DNA of 64,000 bases from Pogostemon cablin (taxonomy: Eukaryota > Streptophyta > Magnoliopsida > Lamiales > Lamiaceae): contig CM042958.1 in assembly GCA_023678885.1 (NCBI GenBank), positions 11,464,852 to 11,528,851 on the forward strand, read 5' to 3'. Positions 10,031-21,986 of the stretch are shown in pieces. Every line of letters starts with the position of its first letter. Positions within the stretch are counted from its first letter, which is position 1. The position numbers were made by a program, and so were the translations under genes. The notes under the pieces were generated by a model that saw only the letters and a program-made list of their open reading frames with translations, was not told where the DNA came from and did not search any database.

Positions 10031-10645
10031 CTCTTGGTGCGATTTTGTGGTTTTTTTTGAAAAAAAAATCAAATTGCATTGATGTAGGTGATCGATATGT
10101 GTAAGTGTTGGTGTTTGTTAATTAAACTAGGTGATTTAAAATCAAACATAATTAATTAATTATGCGATTTCGGTCAGTTATTTTGTGGTTTGTTTGTTTT
10201 AGATTAGTGTAAGTGTTGGTGTTTGTTAACACAACATGAAATTTAAATTGACTAAACTAATCTTGTGTATGTTTTAATTAAAAAAGTATAAATAAAACGA
10301 AAAAAATAGAATGTGCAACACACGACAATGAAAATTATTGAAGATTTAATACGTAGTATATTGCATGAGATTAAATATCAAAGAACTAGTACAATATACT
10401 TATATTATAGTACTATATAAAAACTAAAAACTTAGATTAAAAAAATCATAACTAAAATATATTAAATATAGTAAATGAAATTAGGCGGTGCAGTTGGTTT
10501 TCAATTAAAAATAATGTAATTGCCGTGATTATGAGGTGCGATTTTAAAAAAATAATAATTTAACTACGGTTTATTATTAAAAAATTATCAACCACGCTGC
10601 AGTACGGTTTGATTGTCGCAGTTTTAAAAAAATTATGATTACACC
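10031..10645. mobile_element. Degenerate relative of the hAT elements
   Basis: The left end (TAAGAGTGCTCTTGGTGCGA) and right end (TTATGATTACACCTA) are decayed versions of the ends at 6498 and 7182. The interior shares the GGTGCGATTTT and GCAGTTTTAAAAAA words. Flanking 8-mers (TTTAATTA, CTTTATTA) match only partly. It is an old, decayed copy. Confidence 0.4.
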
Positions 10646-10992
10646 TACTTTATTATGTGCAAACGAGATAAATCATTGCAACAAAGTAATAATGTTCACT
10701 TCATACATGAATTTAAAGTATTGGGCTATAAAGCCCAGCCCAATTAACTGGTAAGATTCTGAAATGGAGAAAATGGGCTGACCGTGTCCCCATATTTTCA
10801 GCTTCATGTGACTGCCGAAATGGAGTCGCAATTTTGAATCCCCAAATACTGCCACATTTCACGCTCCCCCCACCCCTCTCCGCCACGCCATGCCTGCAAT
10901 AATTTACTGCTGAGTACAATTACAGTTAGCTTCAAATGCAATTATTGTAATCAAAATTCGGATCTGACCATTGCATCGTACAGGCAGAATTC

Positions 10993-11063
10993 ATGGCAGA
11001 TCTCTCTTTCGCTTTCATGTGAATAACGATAACTTAATGAGAAGAAATGGGTTTGAGCAGTAG
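10993..11063 (+). promoter_or_regulatory. Two upstream ORFs before the RING gene start
   Basis: In the leader of the RING gene, an ATG at 10993 opens a nine-codon frame (MADLSFAFM, stop 11020-11022). A second ATG at 11037 opens a frame that ends at 11061-11063. That second frame overlaps the main ATG (11047) in a different phase, so ribosomes using it would bypass the main start. If both lie in the mature leader, they should lower translation of the ligase. Confidence 0.4.
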
Positions 11064-14000
11064 TAAGAACAATGCCGCTAGACCATCGTCTTCTTCTTCA
11101 TCATCTGGAGTTGCTGTTAGGCGGAGCCGATCGAGTGGAAGCAGGGTTTTGAGGTCGTCTTGTCTCCGATCTCACCGCTCCGGAAAAGATGCTGTCAAGG
11201 TGATTTTGACGGCTCTTTGATTCCTATAACTTACTTTTGGAGCATTTTCAGTTCTGTACAGATCCTCTTTCTCTGTGAGAATGAACGGATGTAGAATGTG
11301 ATGTGCATGTGATTAAATTTGTAGTTGTGGTTTTGAAATATGTCTGTTGTCCATGATGATTGTGCGCTGAGTAGTTTGTGGCATCGTTCATTGTTTGTCT
11401 TTTTCCCATTGAGAAGTTGGATATAATTTTGGCAACTTATTTTCAGATTTTATTATGGGTTAGTTCTTGTGTTAGAAATTGAGGAAAAAAGAGAGCAGAA
11501 AATTAGATGCTACTGATTGCCTTTTTCTGAGGTAGGATGTGAAGCGATGAATGTTTTTGCTGGATGATACTCTAATCTGAAACTATTTTTACGTTGTTGT
11601 TAGTTAGAAGCTAATTTGCTTTCAACTAGTTGAAAGAAATTACCATATTTGTTTGAGATTGACTATGAGATAAATAATTGGCTTCAATTATTGAGTTTCA
11701 AAATTAAATTACACCAATGTAAATTATCAAATATGAGCTACCTTTGCTATTACTCGTAATAATGGAATAGTTTTATTGCAAGATTTCTATTCCTCTGTGT
11801 TTAATGATCATTATTTCACATTAGTAACATGGTAATATTTTAGGCCTCCGCCGGTCCTAGAGAAGAAACTGGTAAGATCATATTCGGTCGAAGTGAGAAT
11901 AAGTCAGGCCCTTGTCAGGTTTCAGCTGAATGTTACAGGACAGATAAAACTGAGGAGAACACCGACATGAACTGTATAAACTCCGAAGTTGCATGGGGTG
12001 AATCCAGCTTCACGGATACAGTATCCAGAGAAGACGACTCTTCCAGGGGTTTCTCTACTCAGTCCCTGAATCCTACAAGTCGATTCCTTTCTCGCTTAAG
12101 TATCAATCCTGGAAACTTAAGCTTTCGTCTAACCAGAAGAAACAGTTTGGGCACTGCAAGATCTTTTCCTGCGTCTTTTATGGGTTTCACAATTTCGAAT
12201 GAAGTAGAATGTGTGGATAGAAATTACAGGCCACGAGGTTGTGACTTTATCCCTGCTTGCTTCACCAGTAGATCTCCTGGAATGCAGGATCAAAATTATG
12301 CATCTAACTCAAGTCCTGATTTTTCTGGCAATTTGCGAGACAATCGACAATTAAATTCTGATCGTGATGTTCCAAGGAATAGGAACAATACAAGGCAAGA
12401 TTGTAGTCCAAATATATTTTCTCATTTATATCATATTAACAATGATGATACTGGATCAAGGCATGCTGCAAGGCGGAATGCTGCTCAGGATCCTGCAGAA
12501 AGGAATGTTCGGTTTAGTAGAACATTGAGTGTTGGTAGACTTCGTAACAGGGTTCTTCATAGAACTCCAACTTCTGATTTAGAGTCATATCATTTTCAAC
12601 AAGACAGGGAAGTGAGGCTTGCTCATCAGATTACTGGAGCTCAGAGTTTAGAACATGCAGAAGCCGAAGACACATCAGATGATAATAACTTCAGCGAACC
12701 TGTTTCTTCCGATAATGCACCCTCTCGTTTACCTAACCCTCTATATAATAGTCAAAATAACTTGCATGGAACCCCACGAAGTAGGGAGACCAGGTACCGA
12801 GATTTATTGGAGCATAGGTCAAATTTCATTGAGCGCAGACGAAGAATAAGATCTCAGGTATTATTATTTTCTTCTATGACAAGTTCAATTTAGACAAGAT
12901 GCAGCTTATGTGTTCCAAATTTTAGGTTCTGTTTTACAATTGCTTCAAATGTTAGGTTCTGTTTAACAAATGCACCATAAGCCTTCCCTTGAATTTCACT
13001 GTGTTATGCTTCATATTACTACATTTTTATTGACCTTGTGGCCTTATGTGTAATATCTAGGAATTAACCTGTAATGCTACTCTTTTCATATAAACATTAT
13101 ATTGACGTCCAGATTCACCATTTATTTTGGTCACACCATTTTTTTAGCTTGGCCAAGGCTTGTAAATATTGGCAGAAATCTTAAAAATCAGAAAACCAGC
13201 TACAAGGCAGAAACAATACAAGTGGTTTATTCTGCTATGACAAGCCCCAATTACCTACGGTTTTGCTTACCCTTGATGGTGTTATTAGTACATGTCTACC
13301 TGTGCACCACAGAAATTAATTTAAGAAACTCAGGTTCTTAATTTTGTGTTGCCCTTTTGACAGTCATAAGCCACTATAATCATTGTAGTTGTAGGGCTCT
13401 GCGGAACCAATGACTAACCTCACACACCATGACAAGTTTTTACTTGTTTGCTTTGCCCTCATTCACGCACCCAATAAAAGTTTCTGATGTGTTCACATAT
13501 ATTTAGATTGCTCCAAGTCAGGCATACTTGACATTAGAGTTCTCTAGTGATGAGTACCATAAAAGTAGGATCACCTTCATCATACAAGTAGTACCAAGTA
13601 ATTCATTTAGCATTTTATTAACTCCTGAGCTTCATGATCTTTCTTATAGCCACAGAAAGACTCTGTTTGGCCCAAAGTTCCTACACTAATCTTTCTCATT
13701 ACGTTGTCGAACCTTAGGGAACCTTTATAGGATAGAAAACAGCTTCTTTCAACATGAGCAAGTGTCTTCCACTAAAAATTTTGGAGGGCATTGCATGCAA
13801 ACATATTAGGAAATTTTCATACAGCTGACTGATTAAAATAGTTAACTTGTGCTTAGCTCAAGTGTTTTAAGTAAGTTGGTTCTTTTGCTGGTGACCTTTC
13901 TTACTATGTTCTGATAAATAATATTCCAACAAGAGGGACAGTCTTCGATTTTCTGAATAACAATGTGCAACTTATTTTAGGTGCGTGCACTCCAGCGACT

Positions 14001-15412
14001 GGGAAGCCGCTTTGGAAATTTGTCTGTTAATGAGAGGTCTTGCATCTTATCTGGTCAGCATCAAGGTGGTCATTGCATTTGCCGCATTGCTGCTCGAGAG
14101 ACTAATTCTAATGATGATACTAATGCTAGGGCTAGCATATCAAGGATTGTCATGTTAGCTGAGGCTTTATTTGAGGTGATAATACAGATCCACATTTAAT
14201 GATGTAATGATGCACATACTTTTTCTATGCTAAAACGGGAGTGATATGTTCCACTCTTTTTAATTAGGTTCTGGATGAAATTCACCAGCAATCAGTAGCT
14301 CTGTCTTCTCGGCCTTCTGTATCTTCAATTGGATCTGTTCCAGCACCTATTGAAGTGGTGGACTCCCTGCCTTTGAAAATATTTAGTAAATTCAAAAGGA
14401 AGCCATGCGAAGATGCTGCACAGTAAGCAAATGAAACTTGTTTCATTTATAGCACAAAAATAAAGACTGAAGTATATTAGTTTTCTATTAGTATAGCTTT
14501 AAATTTCCTATTAACTGTTGAAGAAGTATTACTTAAATTCACTTTTAACTCTTCTTCTGAAAGCACAGTTCACTTAGTCCAGATTTTAGATATTTTCTTC
14601 AGCGAGGGTTCTATTCAAATCGATACATGTTTTGTTCTTTTAGGGGAAACTCAAGCACCAAGACTACTATGGTCATATCATTATTTTAGATTAATGCAAG
14701 GAAAAAGCTCTTTCATGCTGCTGAGACTTGAGAAACAATTACTTATATTTATATGGATCAAGTCTAGATCAATTCTGTTTTTACAATGTAAAAACAATGC
14801 CATCTATTGGTTTGAACACCAAGGAGTTTTATGAAGATATACAATGAAAATATTGTTCTTCATATTGAGAATTTCCCAAGTTTATAGCAATGATTAGTGA
14901 AACCTGGAATCTTGACAAGTTAAAATTAGTTTATGGTATTATTGTAGTAGATTGTTGGATGGCTTATGTTGCATTTTATTATTTTCTCTGTTCATATAAT
15001 CAGAAACATGGAATCCCTGTTTTGCAAAAATTTATATTCTGCTTTCTTTCTTTTCTTTTATTATGGGTATACACTGCTTTTCTATTCTCTTCTTCACTTG
15101 ATAGTTTGATGTTAATACTCCCATCTTCTCCTTTATATTTTGTAACAGATGTTATATATGCCTTGTTGAGTACGATGATGGAGATAGCATGCGAACGCTA
15201 CCTTGCCATCACGAATTTCATAGAGCATGCGTTGACAAGTGGCTCAAAGAAATACACAGGTGTTTTTCTCATCCACATGCTATTAATCGAATGTTTCAAA
15301 ATTCACTCCATCAATTTGGATGTTGTTAGATCGATAGCCAAATGATTCATTGTCTTCTCATCACAGGGTATGCCCTCTTTGTAGACGGGACATTTGCCGA
15401 CCTGACTCGTGA
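11047..15412 (+). CDS. RING-H2 E3 ubiquitin-protein ligase
   Basis: Six exons: 11047-11199, 11844-12857, 13981-14175, 14268-14422, 15149-15259 and 15367-15412, giving 557 residues. The long N-terminal part is Ser/Arg/Asn-rich and looks disordered. It begins MGLSSSKN, which fits an N-myristoylation signal (Gly2, Ser6). A conserved helix (SRIVMLAEALFEVLDEIHQQ, about residues 430-449) precedes the C-terminal RING-H2. The zinc ligands are C507, C510, C525, H527, H530, C533, C545 and C548, with the RING split between the last two exons and Trp537 in the E2-contact region. It should transfer ubiquitin from an E2 to unknown substrates, possibly at a membrane. Plant proteins with this RING and SVPAP-EVVDSLP linker form a conserved group. 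I cannot name the orthologue. Confidence 0.9.
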
Positions 15413-16190
15413 AAAGCGAATTTATGGGCAGCTGATTGCCCTCTTTGTTGCTTATAGTGAGAGGTTGATATACCTCCATACTTATGGCTTGGCAAAGCTC
15501 ACCTTAGCTGCTCACATTTGTATGTTGCTGTTCTATTTTTCTTTTTAAAGTTTGTCATTCACAGAGTGAAAAAAAAAAATGCTAGAATTTGTCCCTCTCT
15601 GATCAAATTTTTAAGTAATAGAGGGATGATATCATGATTGTGTGGAATTTGGACATGTATAAATTGTATCCTTACAATTTTCTCCTTGCATTTGTGATCA
15701 GTGAAAGATTTAAGATTGCTATTAGAAACTTGATTTTTAAGAATTTGAAATAAACTATTTCAATAAACTTAAGTGAATTTTTTTAAAAATATTTTAAGAA
15801 TTCAGATTCATTATTATAAATTCTACGTCTAAGCGCAATTATAATACAATGGCCTTTAAAAATCATGATTATATTATGTGCGTAAGATAAAAAAAAAAAA
15901 AAAAAAAAAAAAAGACAAAAAACATAAAGGGTTTATAAGTTCACAGAGAATGCAAATTAAAATCAAATTTACAAGTTTTCTGTTTAGTGCTACTCCATTT
16001 TGTTTTACTATAGTTTGCAAAAAAATCTCAATTTATTTTCCCATTTTTGTAGCCATTTTCTCGTTTTTCACATTTTGAATTACTTTAGCTTTAAAAATTC
16101 GAGTGATGCATGATGGCAAATAAAACTATTTTGAGGGAGTAGATTGCAAATTGTCCATTAAATACCAAGAAAGATGTCGTACGGCGACAG
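15413..16190. other. Intergenic between RING gene and beta-amylase gene
   Basis: Contains the 3' flank of the RING gene, AT-rich sequence and a poly-A run at about 15890-15913. No gene seen. Confidence 0.5.
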
Positions 16191-16191
16191 G

Positions 16192-16195
16192 GTGT

Positions 16196-16254
<59 letters not shown>
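16192..16254. repeat. Compound (GT)n(GA)n microsatellite in the BAM leader
   Basis: A run of GT repeats passes directly into GA repeats about 57 bp upstream of the predicted start codon (16312) of the beta-amylase gene, so it probably lies in the 5' leader or core promoter. Length variation between individuals is likely. Confidence 0.85.
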
Positions 16255-16311
16255 CAGTAAGAATGCTGGCGACTGGTGAGTGACAGATGCAACAACAAAA
16301 CAACCAATACC

Positions 16312-19300
16312 ATGAACCATTGTTTCACTGTGGCGGCGCAGGATCTCGATCACCACCAATCACAACCGCCACCCGCCGCCTCCGTCCAACCGTACCATCC
16401 GCAACCCCAACCCCAACGCCGTCCCCGCGGCTTTGCCGCCACAAACCCCAACAACAACATCACCACCACCTCCGCGACAAAAACCAGGAAAGAGAGAGAT
16501 AAGGAGAAAGAACGAACGAAGCTTCGAGAACGACACCGTAGAGCCATCACTAGCCGAATGCTCGCCGGCCTCCGCCAGTACGGAAATTTCCCCCTCCCTG
16601 CGCGCGCTGATATGAACGACGTCATTGCCGCTCTCGCTCGTGAAGCTGGTTGGACTGTTGAACCCGACGGCACCACCTACCGACATACCTTGCCTGCTCC
16701 GGTGCAGCCGCAGCCACCGCCGATCTCTCACTTCACTTCTATTCAACAGAATAATGCTAATGCCTCTACTATGGTGAGCTGTTCCATTAATTTCTGACTT
16801 ACTCCCCGATAGTTCAATTTTTGCTTTTATTTTGTTCTGGTGTTGTAGTGTTTGTGTTATAATGATGAAAGGAAAGGTACTTTTCTTTGAATCTGTGTGA
16901 AAATGGTTTTTGATGCTTCTCTTTGAAGTTGGATAAGTTTTTTTTTCCTCCGGCCGTGAATTCAAGAATATTTTGGAATCAGTTTACCACAATGTGGATT
17001 ATGCGTGATTGTGAATATGGTATTTTGGTCCTTCTATTGACTGATTATGGAAATCTTATATCTGTTGGGTTACTTAGGATTATCAGTTATGTGTGGATAA
17101 TTGTATTAGAATTAGTTAAGGATTACAGAAGCAGATTACATATCATGACAAATAAGAGATTCCGCCTGCTGATGAGTTGCATAGTAATCCGCATTTCGAT
17201 TCTTTAGATGTTATGTTTTAACTTTGATAGAATTCACTGCAGCAATGTGGCAGACGTTGCATCTTTCATGATTTAATATATATACATATTTTTTTATAAA
17301 ATCTGACTGTAGAAGAGTTTGATTGTGTTACGTCTTTGATCACTTGACTTTTGATATCATTGGGACAGTTGGAGAGGTAAAAACTGATCCCATCATATGA
17401 CTAAGTTGTAGTTCAATTCTTATGATGGATGCCACCATGTTGTTACTTCTCTTAGTGTCATCCTTACATTGCCTATCACGATATGTCTATTCCCCGATTC
17501 TCATTAGCTGCTGCTAATACTAAGCAGGGTGCCCATCCAATTAGGTCAGCTGAAACTCCACTGTATTCAGGTGCTATAAAGAATTGCTCCATGAGATCAT
17601 CAGTTGATTGTCAGCCTTCATCTCACAGAGTTGATGAGAATTTATCACCAGCATCCCTTGATTCGGTTGTTGCAGAGAGGGATGCGAAGGTTGACAAATA
17701 TTCAAGTGCTAGCGCAATTGACTCCCCTGAATGTTTGGAGGCCAGCCAGGTATATTGATCTCTCTCTCTCTCTGGTAACATGCTTTAAATAGGTGCCCTG
17801 GCCAATCTCAAGAAGCAAGCAACCGGCAGAAGGGGCTTGGCTACTCCCTTTCTAAAGGCTTCGACACATGACTCTTATCCATGTTTAAATGAGTCCTCTA
17901 AATGATAAAGCCGTAATGACCAATCTGTAAAAGCTTTCCTAACTGGATAATCATAATAAAACAGGAATTGGCCTCTCAAGAACAAAAACAAAGAAGACTT
18001 GGAATTCTCCTTCGAATATTTTCAATGCTAGATTTTTAGTAAAACAAGTAATGTTTGATAAATATAAATAAAGTGTGTACTTGTTATCTTATGTTGACTG
18101 TCAGAGAGTATAGCAATAGTGAAACAGATATTTTGTATATCTGCAAACATAAGATAAATTCATTTTGCATACATCAGAATTTTGCCAAATATGGATGAAC
18201 TAAAATAACAAATTTTCTGCTTTCTGAGAGTTCCCTTTTTTTCTTTTTCTTTTTTAAAATTTTAAAACTATACAAGTGGTTTAGGGATGTAAATATGTTG
18301 TACACTTTTCTAAACTGTTTGGTGTTTAAACTTCATTTTCAAGGCATTACTCTGGGGGAGAAACATACTTCGGTTGTGTACATAATGAATAATTCTCTGC
18401 GTCATGATCGATTCTTGCAGCTTGTGCAAGATGTTCACTGTGAGGAGCATGGAAATGGTTTTTCTAAAACCCCCTACATCCCTGTTTATGTGAGGCTTGC
18501 TGTAAGTGATCAAATTCCACCGAATTTATTTGCAGCATTACTGTTATAAAACTGTCATCATACTTTTATCTTCTGTGTGTGAGCTTAGTATTCAAATCAC
18601 TTTTGCATTTGTTTGTAACAGAGTGGCATAATCGACAATTTCTGCCAGTTGATGGATCCTGATGCTGTAAAAGAAGAATTACAACACCTGAAGTCTTTAT
18701 GTGTTGATGGAATTGTTGTAGATTGTTGGTGGGGCATTGTTGAAGCGTGGACGCCCAAGAAGTATGAATGGGCAGGATACAAGGACTTATTTGCTATTAT
18801 CCGAGATTTTGGGATGAAGTTGCAGGTAAGACTGATTTTTAATCAAGAACTGCTTTTTTTTTTCTCACTCGTTGGTTTCTAACCAAACTTAAGATCATGA
18901 TTGCTTCAGAGTCATGGCTCTTCAATGAAAAAGTCTACCAGTGTTCACAATATCATTTCACCCAAATGTTATTTTGTTCTTGTCATCTGCTTGTGAGTTT
19001 TTACTTCCTACTTTAAAAAAACTTAGGTTTTTAGGCTTTAAGAATATCCTAAATAGTTTGCTTAAAGCATGCTTTTTTCTGAAGATCTGTCTGGCTAGCA
19101 TCTATAAGTCTCCCTTTTCTGAAGGTTGTAATGGCATTCCATGAATATGGAGGACATGATCCTGCTGGAATATTTATATCCCTTCCTCAATGGATTTTGG
19201 AGATTGGGAAAAGCAATCAGGATATATTCTTCACAGATCGTGAAGGGAGACGAAATACTGAGTGCCTTTCATGGGGCATTGATAAGGAGCGAGTGCTTAG

Positions 19301-21058
19301 AGGAAGAACTGGCATAGAGGTAATTCATTGATATTGACTTACCAACCTATGGTTTTCAATTTTTTTTGATAATTCATGAATTTAACATACTTGCTGAAAC
19401 TTTATCAATTATGCTAGCTAACCTTTATTTTAATCCTGTACTTGCCTCTGATTTACCTGGCTAATCAATTATGCTAGCTAATCTTGTCCATTTGCTTCAA
19501 GCTATAAAATCTCGAGAATCTGAGATTGTAACTTAATCGTGACTCAACACTATTCATTGTTCTTTATAGGTTTTTCTTTTATTAACTCCTCAGAAGACCA
19601 GTCTTGTTCCATGAACTGTTTCTTACCTTTCTCTTTTAATTGTTGGGAGCCTCAGCTCTGCTTTTCATTTCAATATATGATTCACCTTTTGTTCGACATT
19701 TTGTTTGTGATTAACATAACTTGTGTACAAAATTAAAATTTGTATTCCATTATTTCTATCTAATTAGTATTCTTTCTGTAATATCAGATCTATTTCGATT
19801 TCATGAGAAGCTTCCGTACTGAGTTCGATGAATTATTCACCGAAGGCCTCATTTCTGCTGTTGAAATTGGACTAGGAGCTTCTGGAGAGCTCAAGTACCC
19901 TTCATTTTCAGAAAGAATGGGTTGGAGATATCCGGGTATTGGTGAGTTTCAGGTATCTGGAAAATCTCAGTATCTCCTTTATTTGGAATGTTAATTATTT
20001 AGTTTGGAGTCGATTAGCTGTTTGGTAATTTGTATCTGTGTTCATATTGACTGATCCTGTATTTTATCTGCCAGTGTCATCTGCTTTTATCTCTAAAATT
20101 TGAAGCAATGCATTTTCTTACTATGTCTTCTGGTTTCACGTTCCTCCAGTGTTATGATAAATATTTGTTACAAAATCTCCAAAAAGCTGCAAAACTCCGT
20201 GGACACTCCTATTGGGCTCGGTGCCCTGACAATGCTGGTTTTTATATTTCCAAGCCACATGAAACCGGCTTCTTCTGTGAAAAAGGCGATTATGATAGCT
20301 ATTATGGACGGTTCTTCCTGCGTTGGTATACTCAGGTCTTAATAGATCATGCCGATAATGTTTTGTCCCTTGCAAGTCTTGCCTTTGAGGACATTCAGAT
20401 TGTTGTCAAGGTACTTGTTCACTTAAGTGCTCTTTTGTTGTTGTTATCAATGAGTTTTTATTTGTATTTGGGAGAATAATTCATTGGTTAATGGTCTAGA
20501 TTCCAGCAATTTACTGGTGGTACAAGACAACGAGCCATGCTGCAGAGCTTACTGCTGGCTACTATAACCCTTCCAACCAAGATGGGTATTCTATGTTGTT
20601 TGAAGTGCTGAAAAAGCATGAAGTGACGATGAAGTTCAATATCCCGGGCTTTCAGGTTTTGTATCAGGAAATCGACGATGCACTTTCAGACCCTGAGGGC
20701 TTGAATTGGCAGGTTAATACTCTTCATGTGAGCTATAACTATTGATAACAACAGTAGTAGATAATTTTAGCGAATAACGATAGTAAAGTTCAATTAATGA
20801 ATTTGATTTCTGCAGGTTCTTAACTCAGCTTGGGACCGAGGTCTGTGTATTGCTGGTCAGAATGCACAACCATGTTACGATAGAGAAGGATTCGTGAGGC
20901 TGGTTGAGACTACCCTGCCAAGAAATCATCCTGATGGCCATCACTTTTCTTTCTTTGTATTTCAGCAACCTTCACCTTTGATCCAAAGCAATATATACTT
21001 CTCAGAAGTTGACTACTTCATCAAAAGCATGCATGGTGAGACTTTCACCACTATTTAG
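16312..21058 (+). CDS. BAM8-like: BZR1-type DNA-binding domain / beta-amylase fusion (BAM7/BAM8 type)
   Basis: Nine exons: 16312-16773, 17456-17749, 18421-18501, 18622-18825, 19125-19319, 19788-19952, 20150-20410, 20500-20712 and 20816-21058, giving 705 residues, close to the size of Arabidopsis BAM7 and BAM8. Residues 56-124 are the BES1/BZR1 basic domain (KERTKLRERHRRAITSRMLA). A glycosyl hydrolase family 14 domain follows from about residue 270. Family knowledge: these proteins are nuclear transcription factors that bind a CACGTGTG element, with weak or no hydrolase activity. The catalytic acid is present (E446 in GASGELKYPS), but the base position is Gln640 (AGQNAQPCYD) where active enzymes have Glu. 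The inner loop TCMEM is also absent (FNIPGF). I therefore infer a regulatory, possibly sugar-sensing, protein. The ATG at 16312 is chosen because the frame upstream has no ATG. The C-terminus could instead be spliced. Confidence 0.9.
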
Positions 21059-21986
21059 ATTGACAAAATGCCAAATTTCAGCTGTTAATGTTTATGCGTT
21101 GGCCAAAATCCTACACACTTACATTTAAGATGATATATTTATGAATCAAATGAAATATATACTTCTGCTTCGTTAAGTTTGCTCCTACTTATTCATGATT
21201 AAGTTGGTGTTTTCTACCCTGGGATTAACTATTCTTCTCGCATTTATTTCTTGTTTTTAAGCCTTGTGAACCTTAAATGCAGGAAATATCAGTCACTAGA
21301 GAATCATAATTCTCATTTTTCTGGGAATATTCCTTACTTGGTAAGAGTGGTGATGTTTACCGCTGCAAGAAGAGAGAGAGAGAGAAGTGTGTGGTCCTGT
21401 TGATAACAGCGGGAAAACTAAGCTGGGTTGACGGATATTATCGTGCTCGTGAAATATTCAGTGCTGTTCGTTCGGGTTCGACTCGACTACCATTCGTAGT
21501 TCTTATTCATGTGAAATCAGGGGATTCCATGTTTTCATTATTCATGCAAGACCATTCTAGCTTGGAAAGAGTTGAAGCTTCTTTTGCAAATGTGTAGCCC
21601 TCTTGTATTCATGCGACTTTTATCTTGGTTAATTTATACCCTCTGTAAGTTTGGCCTTGCTACTCCAATTATGAGCAAGAACATGCAATTCTTTATTTGA
21701 TCTATTTTGGCCCTTTTTATCAAGTTTCATACTATGTTCAATGGGGGGACTAGAGGAAATGACAAATCAGGGTTATGGTATAAACAAATCAGGCTGCCTT
21801 TAAATGATGATATGGGGGGTAAAATTGTAAATTGACCTGCTGTAAGTAGTTGAAATTTTACCGGAACATCACAAAAATGAATTAATTGTAACGATGTTCA
21901 ACAATGGAATGTCTGCAGAAAAAGAAATGACCAACTTGAAGCCATAAATTCTGATTCCATAAGCAGATGGATGGGAGCAAGTTTCA
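21059..21986. other. Convergent intergenic region
   Basis: Lies between the 3' ends of the BAM-type gene (+) and the ALKBH8-type gene (-), and presumably holds both 3' UTRs. A short GA microsatellite is at about 21370-21386. No further gene seen. Confidence 0.5.

Noticed and set aside
11967..12893. Separate 308-codon single-exon gene
   Set aside because: It is the in-frame part of exon 2 of the RING gene read on into the intron; a GT donor at 12858 joins it to the next exon.
14890..15345. Multi-span membrane protein of 151 codons
   Set aside because: It is AT-rich intron sequence followed by a RING exon in a different frame; the RING frame carries all zinc ligands.
16091..16359. Short minus-strand proteins with Ser-Leu and His-Thr runs
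   Set aside because: They are translations of the GT/GA microsatellite.
16350..16965. Minus-strand open frames with Gly/Arg-rich products
   Set aside because: They are antisense shadows of the GC-rich first exon of the BAM7/BAM8-type gene.
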